64,000 bases of DNA from NCBI GenBank assembly GCA_009731375.1, contig BJOX01000168.1, positions 422,495 through 486,494 of the forward strand. The letters are read 5' to 3'. The notes beneath the pieces were generated by a model. The model was not told the DNA's origin and did not search any database. It worked only from the letters and a program-made list of their open reading frames with translations. The translations under genes and the position numbers were made by a program. Below are positions 58,260-64,000 of the stretch, in pieces. This DNA comes from Paulinella micropora. Its lineage: Eukaryota > Cercozoa > Imbricatea > Euglyphida. How positions within the stretch are numbered: the first letter of the stretch is position 1; each line of letters begins with the position of its first letter.

Positions 58260-58366
58260 TCACGTGGAGGACTGCATAATTCAAGGGCAGAAATAAATAA
58301 ATAAATAGATAGATAGATAGATAGGTAGGTAGGTATGTAGGTAGGTAGGTAGGTAGGTAGGTAGGT

Positions 58367-58411
<45 letters not shown>

Positions 58412-58565
58412 CCACGTGGAGGACGGCATAATTCAAGGGCAGAAATAAATAAATAAATAGATAGATAGATAGATAGATAGGTAGGTAGGTAGGTAGGTAG
58501 GTAGGTAGGTATGTAGGTAGGTAGGTAGGTAGGTAGGTAGGTAGGTAGGTAGGTAGATAGATAGA
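57734..58565 (-). repeat. GATA/GGTA arrays with copies of the 59359 exon end
   Basis: Tags CACGTGGAGGACGGCATAAT (plus strand) or variants at about 57790, 57928, 58074, 58262 and 58414; one more lies at about 57127. On the minus strand each ends CACGTG then GTATCTATC, so the donor is kept. Confidence 0.9.
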
Positions 58566-59016
58566 TGAGATATCGACTAATGTCAGAAAAAAGGAGCTTC
58601 TGATTTCGTCAACCAAGGAAGTCTGTAAAGTATTGACCCGATGCCCAGCTAAGCCGTGATGTTTGCACGGAAGGGACTGATACAGGCAATACCAAAGCTC
58701 CCTAGTACCAGGCGGGGCCAGGGCTCGTTCCATAAAGGCCCCTTGCAGAACGAGCTCCCACCTCCATTACAGAGGGCCCAGTAAGCAGATGGAGTTTCGA
58801 GACTGTTCGACAGTCTAGTATAAACCGACAGAGCACTGTGGGTTTTATTCCGGGCTCAACAAGCGAGAAAGGGCACCCTGAGGGAACAGGATTGTGCTTC
58901 CCGTCGCTATTTCGGCATGTGACTCATAGGCGTATGGCTAGGCACACATAAGGCACCCCACCACGGGCCCAGCACACCCACACCATCCCCTAATTCTCTG
59001 TCTGTCGACAGATGGC

Positions 59017-59017
<1 letters not shown>
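58566..59017 (-). repeat. Dispersed repeat R1, longest single unit (about 450 bp)
   Basis: Bounded by GATA on both sides: starts GATGAGATATCG and ends GTCTGTCGACAGATGGC. It gives the best view of the unit ends. Confidence 0.9.
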
Positions 59018-59057
<40 letters not shown>

Positions 59058-59185
59058 CCACGTGGAGGACTGCATAATTCAAGGGCAGAAATAAATAAAT
59101 CAATAGATAGATAGATAGGTAGGTAGGTAGGTAGGTAGGTAGGTATGTAAGTAGGTAGGTAGGTAGATAGATTGATAGATAGATT

Positions 59186-59225
<40 letters not shown>

Positions 59226-59315
59226 CCACGTGGAGGACTGCATAATTCAAGGGCAGAAATAAATAAATAAATAGATAGATATATAGGTAGGTAGGTAGGT
59301 AGGTAAATAGGTAGG

Positions 59316-59357
<42 letters not shown>

Positions 59358-59358
59358 C
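59018..59358 (-). repeat. GATA/GGTA arrays with two more copies of the 59359 exon end
   Basis: Tags at about 59059 and 59226, as above. Confidence 0.9.
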
Positions 59359-59435
59359 CACGTGGAGGAATGCATAATTCAAGGACATCAATGGTACTGC
59401 TGCCATAGTGTAGGAGGGGATTATGAAGGCGCAGC
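59359..59435 (-). CDS. Minus-strand exon of a membrane-type protein
   Basis: Acceptor CTCTCCAG, donor GTATCTATC. After two bases that complete a Gly codon it reads [20 protein letters not shown] and on to AFLHV; phase 0 out. Hydrophobic throughout. Only this copy is full-length; eight partial copies follow on the 3' side. Confidence 0.6.
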
Positions 59436-59436
59436 C

Positions 59437-59486
<50 letters not shown>

Positions 59487-59503
59487 AAGGGGAGGGGAGG
59501 GGG

Positions 59504-59565
<62 letters not shown>

Positions 59566-59569
59566 AAAC
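59436..59569 (-). repeat. (GA)n intron
   Basis: Only GA/GGGGA on the plus strand (CT on the minus), joining the two membrane-type exons. Confidence 0.95.
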
Positions 59570-59631
59570 CAGCCACGAAGATTGCAGCGACTAAGATAGA
59601 ACCTCCAAACAGGAACATTAATCGAGTGTAT
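59570..59631 (-). CDS. Minus-strand exon with a transmembrane-like segment
   Basis: Acceptor TTTGTTAG, donor GTTTGCTC. Reads [20 protein letters not shown], phase 2 in and 1 out, fitting the 59359 exon. Together they give a hydrophobic stretch of about 20 residues, long enough for one membrane helix. No family recognised. A partial copy lies at about 59838-59868, after the R3 element. Confidence 0.6.
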
Positions 59632-59657
59632 CTAACAAACATACAATAATATATTAT

Positions 59658-59797
59658 GCGGCTTGCCACTACTTTGACGTGTTTTGCGGGCGAGCCGGAG
59701 CCGGGCCGGCGAGCCCGCAAAACACGTGGAATTTGGCGCGCTGCATATGTAGTTTTATCGGTAACCTGACCACATTTTGTGGAGGTGACCGATAAAG
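59658..59797. mobile_element. Foldback element R3, copy 2
   Basis: Same two hairpins as copy 1: GACGTGTTTTGCGGGC with its inverse, then TTTTATCGGTAACC with GGTGACCGATAAA. It lies between two copies of the 59570 exon sequence. Confidence 0.75.
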
Positions 59798-59947
59798 TAA
59801 TTTGATTAATCAATTAATCGGATATTGAACCTCCAAACAGGAACATCAGGCGAGTGTATCTAAAAACATACAAAATATTTTGATGGATCAATGAATCATT
59901 CAGATAGACAGACAGACAGATAGACAGATAGACAGACAGACAGAAAA

Positions 59948-59979
<32 letters not shown>

Positions 59980-60076
59980 TATCAATGAATCTATTCATCA
60001 ATCCCACGCAGTTAGATGGAAAAGAGGAGCATTAAGCGCTTATCGACACAAACACACACAGACACACAGAGACATA

Positions 60077-60107
<31 letters not shown>

Positions 60108-60145
60108 TCCCCCCCCCCCCCCCCCCCCCCCCCCAAAAAACAACC
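59798..60145. other. Exon copy, GATA/GACA array, CT and C runs
   Basis: Partial copy of the 59570 exon (about 59838-59868), GACA/GATA array (59900-59975), then CT and a C run ending at the gap. Confidence 0.7.
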
Positions 60146-60873
60146 NNNNNNNNNNNNNNNNNNNNNNNNNNNNNNNNNNNNNNNNNNNNNNNNNNNNNNN
60201 NNNNNNNNNNNNNNNNNNNNNNNNNNNNNNNNNNNNNNNNNNNNNNNNNNNNNNNNNNNNNNNNNNNNNNNNNNNNNNNNNNNNNNNNNNNNNNNNNNNN
60301 NNNNNNNNNNNNNNNNNNNNNNNNNNNNNNNNNNNNNNNNNNNNNNNNNNNNNNNNNNNNNNNNNNNNNNNNNNNNNNNNNNNNNNNNNNNNNNNNNNNN
60401 NNNNNNNNNNNNNNNNNNNNNNNNNNNNNNNNNNNNNNNNNNNNNNNNNNNNNNNNNNNNNNNNNNNNNNNNNNNNNNNNNNNNNNNNNNNNNNNNNNNN
60501 NNNNNNNNNNNNNNNNNNNNNNNNNNNNNNNNNNNNNNNNNNNNNNNNNNNNNNNNNNNNNNNNNNNNNNNNNNNNNNNNNNNNNNNNNNNNNNNNNNNN
60601 NNNNNNNNNNNNNNNNNNNNNNNNNNNNNNNNNNNNNNNNNNNNNNNNNNNNNNNNNNNNNNNNNNNNNNNNNNNNNNNNNNNNNNNNNNNNNNNNNNNN
60701 NNNNNNNNNNNNNNNNNNNNNNNNNNNNNNNNNNNNNNNNNNNNNNNNNNNNNNNNNNNNNNNNNNNNNNNNNNNNNNNNNNNNNNNNNNNNNNNNNNNN
60801 NNNNNNNNNNNNNNNNNNNNNNNNNNNNNNNNNNNNNNNNNNNNNNNNNNNNNNNNNNNNNNNNNNNNNNNNN
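60146..60873. other. Assembly gap of 728 N
   Basis: Ns only. Left edge next to a C homopolymer. Confidence 0.99.
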
Positions 60874-61050
60874 TTATGGAACGAGCCCTGGCCCCGCCTG
60901 GTACTAGGGAGATTTGGTATTGCCTGTATCAGTCCCTTCCGTGCAAACATCACGGCTTAGCTGGGCATCGGGTTAATACTTTACCCACAGACTTCCTGGT
61001 TGACGAAATCAGAAGCTCCTTTTTTCTGACATTAGTCGATATTTCATCTA
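60874..61050 (+). repeat. Dispersed repeat R1, 5' part lost in gap
   Basis: Starts TTATGGAACGAGCCCTGGCC and ends GATATTTCAT before two CTAT units. Confidence 0.85.
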
Positions 61051-61200
61051 TCTATCTTAAATCGACGAATCAAACAGAAACATCAATCTTTTTTTTTTTT
61101 TTTTTTTTTTTTTTTCAATCCAATACCACACAAGATTAGTCAATCAACAAATCAACTAATCAATCAATAGTAATCAATTAATCAAGCAATAGGTCCATTC
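61051..61200. other. Poly-T and ATCAA-rich spacer
   Basis: Poly-T at 61088-61116 and ATCAATCAA-type sequence. No gene. Confidence 0.7.
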
Positions 61201-62205
61201 TGTTCTGTTCTGTTATTTTATTTTATGTAATGTAATGTCATGTAATGTTATGTAATGTAATGTTATTTAATGTAATATTATGTTATGTTATGTAATGTTA
61301 TGTTATGTTAGGTCATGTCATGTTATGTTATGATGTTATTTAATGTCATGTAATGTTATGTAATGTAATGTTATGTAATGTTATGTAATGTTATGTTATG
61401 TTATGTTATGTTATGTTATGTAATGTAATGTTATGTTATGTTATGTTATGTTATGCTACGTTATGTAATGTTATGTTATGTTAGGTCATGTAATTTTATG
61501 TTATGTTATCTTATGACATGTTATGTTATGTACTGTTATGTTATGCAATGTAATGTAATGTCATGTAATGTCATGTAATGTCATGTAATGTAATGTAATG
61601 TAATGTAATTTTATGTAATGTTATGTTATGCTATGTTATGTTATGTTATGTTATGTTATGTAATGTTATGCTATGTAATGTAATGTTATGCTATGTAATG
61701 TAATGTTATGTTATGTTATGTTATGTTATGTAAGGTAATGTTATGTTATGTGACCTTATGTTATGTAATGTTATGTTATGTTATGTAATGTTATGTAATG
61801 TTATGTAATGTTATGTAATATTATGTAATGTTACGTAATGTTATGTAATGTTATGTAATGTAATGTAATGTTATGTAATGCTATGTAATGTTATGTAATG
61901 TTATGTAATGTTATGTAATGTTATGTTATGTTATGTTATGTAATGTTATGTAATGTTATGTAATGTTATGTAGTGTTATGTAATGTTATGTAGTGTAATG
62001 TAGTGTTATGTAATGTTATGTAATGTTATGTAATGTTATGTAATGTTATGTAATGTTATGTTATGTTATGTTATGTTATGTAATATTATGTTATGTTATT
62101 ATGTTATGTAATTTTATGTAATGTTATGTAATGTTATGTAATCTTATGTAATGTTATGTTTTGTTATGTTATATTATGTTGTGTAATATTATGTTTTGTT
62201 ATGAA
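61201..62205. repeat. (ATGTA/ATGTT)n pentanucleotide array, 1 kb
   Basis: TTATG and TAATG pentamers, often alternating as a 10-mer (TTATGTAATG). Few interruptions. Confidence 0.95.
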
Positions 62206-62238
62206 AGATAGACATGCCAAACAGGAAAATTAATCTAT

Positions 62239-62292
<54 letters not shown>

Positions 62293-62296
62293 CTAC

Positions 62297-62374
<78 letters not shown>

Positions 62375-62400
62375 GCCAGGTTAGTGGGAGTTTGCAGTGT
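62206..62400 (+). repeat. (CTAT)n array
   Basis: CTAT array after a short CCAAACAGGAAAATTAATC piece that resembles the 59570 exon region. Confidence 0.9.
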
Positions 62401-62925
62401 GGTTGGCGGTTATTGATTGGTTGGCTGCCTGTATTATAGCTGGTTGATTAGTTGCTTGGTCGGTGGATTTGGTTGGTTGGTTAGTTGCTTGGTCGGTGGA
62501 TTTGGTTGGTTGCTTAGTTGCTTGGTCGGTGGATTTGGTTGGTTGGTTAGTTGCTTGCTTGGTGGATTTGGTTGGTTGGTTAGTTGCTTGGTCGGTGGAT
62601 TTGGTAGGTTGATTAGTTGCTTGGTTGGTGGATTTGGTTGGTTGGTTAGTTGCTTGGTTGGTGGATTTGGTTGGTTGGTTAGTTGGTTGGTTAGTGAATT
62701 TGGTTGGTTGATTAGTTGCTTGGTTGGTGGATTTGGTTTGGTTAGTTGGTTGGTTAGTGAATTTGGTTGGTTGATTAGTTGCTTGGTCGGTGGATTTGGT
62801 TGGTTGGTTAGTTGGTTGGTTGGTGGATTTGGTTGATTGGTTAGTTGGTTGGTTGGTGGATTTGGTTGGTTGGTTAGTTGCTTGGTTGGTGGATTTGGTT
62901 GGTTGGTTAGTTGCTTGGTTTCTTG
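62401..62925. repeat. 33-bp GGTTGGTTAGTTGCTTGG minisatellite
   Basis: About 15 units of roughly 33 bp. Because the unit is a multiple of three, one plus frame stays open (GWLVSCLVGGF repeated). On the minus strand the terminal exon at 62907 ends within its edge. Confidence 0.9.
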
Positions 62926-63038
62926 AGTTGATTGAACAACCTGGTGAGAAGGAGTTTGCAGTGCTTGGCAGTAGGGTGGGTGGCTTTATTATGAGACGTG
63001 AAGAGCTGAAGCACTTTTCGTAACATACGCGTCATGGC
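62907..63038 (-). CDS. Minus-strand terminal exon
   Basis: Acceptor TATCTACAG, then AMTRMLRKVLQLFTSHNKAT and on to FNQLKKPSN, TAA at 62907-62909. 44 codons, phase 0. Basic with Leu-rich parts. No family recognised. Its start, with the acceptor, is copied six times in the intron upstream. Confidence 0.55.
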   Translation of the reverse strand, partial: AMTRMLRKVLQLFTSHNKATHPTAKHCKLLLTRLFNQLKKPSN

Positions 63039-63069
63039 CTGTAGATAGATAGATAGGTAGGTAGGTAGA

Positions 63070-63119
<50 letters not shown>

Positions 63120-63174
63120 CTTAACATACACGTCATGGCCTGTAGATAGGTAGATAGGTAAGTAGGTAGGTACA

Positions 63175-63225
<51 letters not shown>

Positions 63226-63263
63226 TATAGATATATAGATCTTAGCATACGCGTCATGGCCTG

Positions 63264-63315
<52 letters not shown>

Positions 63316-63371
63316 CAGATAGATCTTTACATACGCGTCATGGCCTGTGCATGGGTAGATAGGTAGATAGG

Positions 63372-63425
<54 letters not shown>

Positions 63426-63455
63426 TATAGATCTTAACATACGCGTCATGGCCTG

Positions 63456-63491
<36 letters not shown>

Positions 63492-63504
63492 GAGAGAGAT
63501 AGAG

Positions 63505-63551
<47 letters not shown>

Positions 63552-63556
63552 GATAG

Positions 63557-63602
<46 letters not shown>

Positions 63603-63663
63603 TTAGATAGATAGATCTTTACATACGCGTCATGGCCTGTGCATGGGTAGATAGGTAGATAGG

Positions 63664-63697
<34 letters not shown>

Positions 63698-63721
63698 TAT
63701 AGATAGATAGATAGATAAATG

Positions 63722-63752
<31 letters not shown>

Positions 63753-63836
63753 GGATAGATGGATAGATAGGAAGGTAGGTAGGTAGATAGATAGATAGAT
63801 AGATAGATACATACATACATAGATAGATAGATAGAC

Positions 63837-63873
<37 letters not shown>

Positions 63874-63888
63874 CATAGATAGATAGAC

Positions 63889-63934
<46 letters not shown>

Positions 63935-64000
63935 GTTCTTAACATACGCGTTCATGGCCTGTGCATGGGTAGATAGGTAGATAGGTAGATAGATAGATAG
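63039..64000 (-). repeat. (GATA)n arrays with six copies of the 62907 exon start
   Basis: Tags TTAACATACGCGTCATGGCC (plus strand) or variants at about 63120, 63242, 63327, 63435, 63617 and 63938, each followed by CTGTAGATAG or CTGTGCATGG. On the minus strand the copies after ...CTACAG keep a 3' splice site; those after TGCACAG do too. The window ends inside the array. Confidence 0.9.

Overview
This is eukaryotic nuclear DNA: it has GT-AG introns, phase-consistent multi-exon genes, an LTR retrotransposon, a non-LTR retrotransposon, and very large amounts of microsatellite. No sequence here names the species. Ser/Gln/Ala-rich disordered proteins, ribonuclease-inhibitor-type LRR modules, a copia with half-tRNA priming and a restriction-like-endonuclease LINE together would fit a protist or alga better than a vertebrate or land plant, but that is inference. 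Most long open frames in the window (runs of YLSI, HTYI, MYVC, poly-Ser, poly-Lys) are simple-sequence DNA read through and are not genes.

Region 1 (1-20123, +) is one long gene. I could follow 18 exons by splice sites and by agreement of codon phase across nearly all junctions. They encode a mainly disordered, Ser/Pro/Gln/Lys-rich protein of unknown function. Its introns consist almost wholly of tetranucleotide arrays, plus copies of a dispersed repeat (here R1), a foldback element (R3) and a MITE (R2). Pieces of exons next to splice sites have been copied again and again together with the neighbouring array.

Region 2 (20226-29013) is unique sequence and then a Ty1/copia element on the minus strand, with two LTRs and a 5-bp target duplication. 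Its pol is interrupted by one frame change and one TGA. Region 3 (about 29640-34960, -) is a decayed non-LTR retrotransposon with an RT, a C-terminal zinc-finger-like motif, a restriction-like endonuclease-like region and an RNase-H-like segment upstream. A 1,050-bp part is duplicated across a 10-N gap, almost certainly an assembly overlap. Region 4 (35080-37430) is a palindromic GGAAATATTTCC satellite split by unique sequence and CT/GCTT repeats.

Region 5 (37757-43327, +) holds one or two LRR genes made of 84-90-nt exons, each exactly one LRR repeat. The introns carry a conserved GCTACCGC...GCGGTAGC hairpin at an almost fixed distance (usually 28-31 nt) from the 3' splice site, which is the most striking unexplained signal here. 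Region 6 (44550-57430) is microsatellite again, with a minus-strand terminal exon pair (45844-46972) and a plus-strand exon (53148-53289) with many partial copies. Region 7 (57430-64000) carries minus-strand exons, including a membrane-segment exon pair (59359-59631) and a terminal exon (62907-63038), again with partial exon copies in the introns.

The orientation of the tetranucleotide arrays (TATC/GTAT versus GATA/ATAC on the plus strand) mostly follows the inferred direction of transcription. Gaps of N occur at 6733-6945, 11508-11517, 19154-19289, 20216-20225, 20942-20951, 33508-33517, 41344-41353 and 60146-60873, mostly next to homopolymers or arrays.
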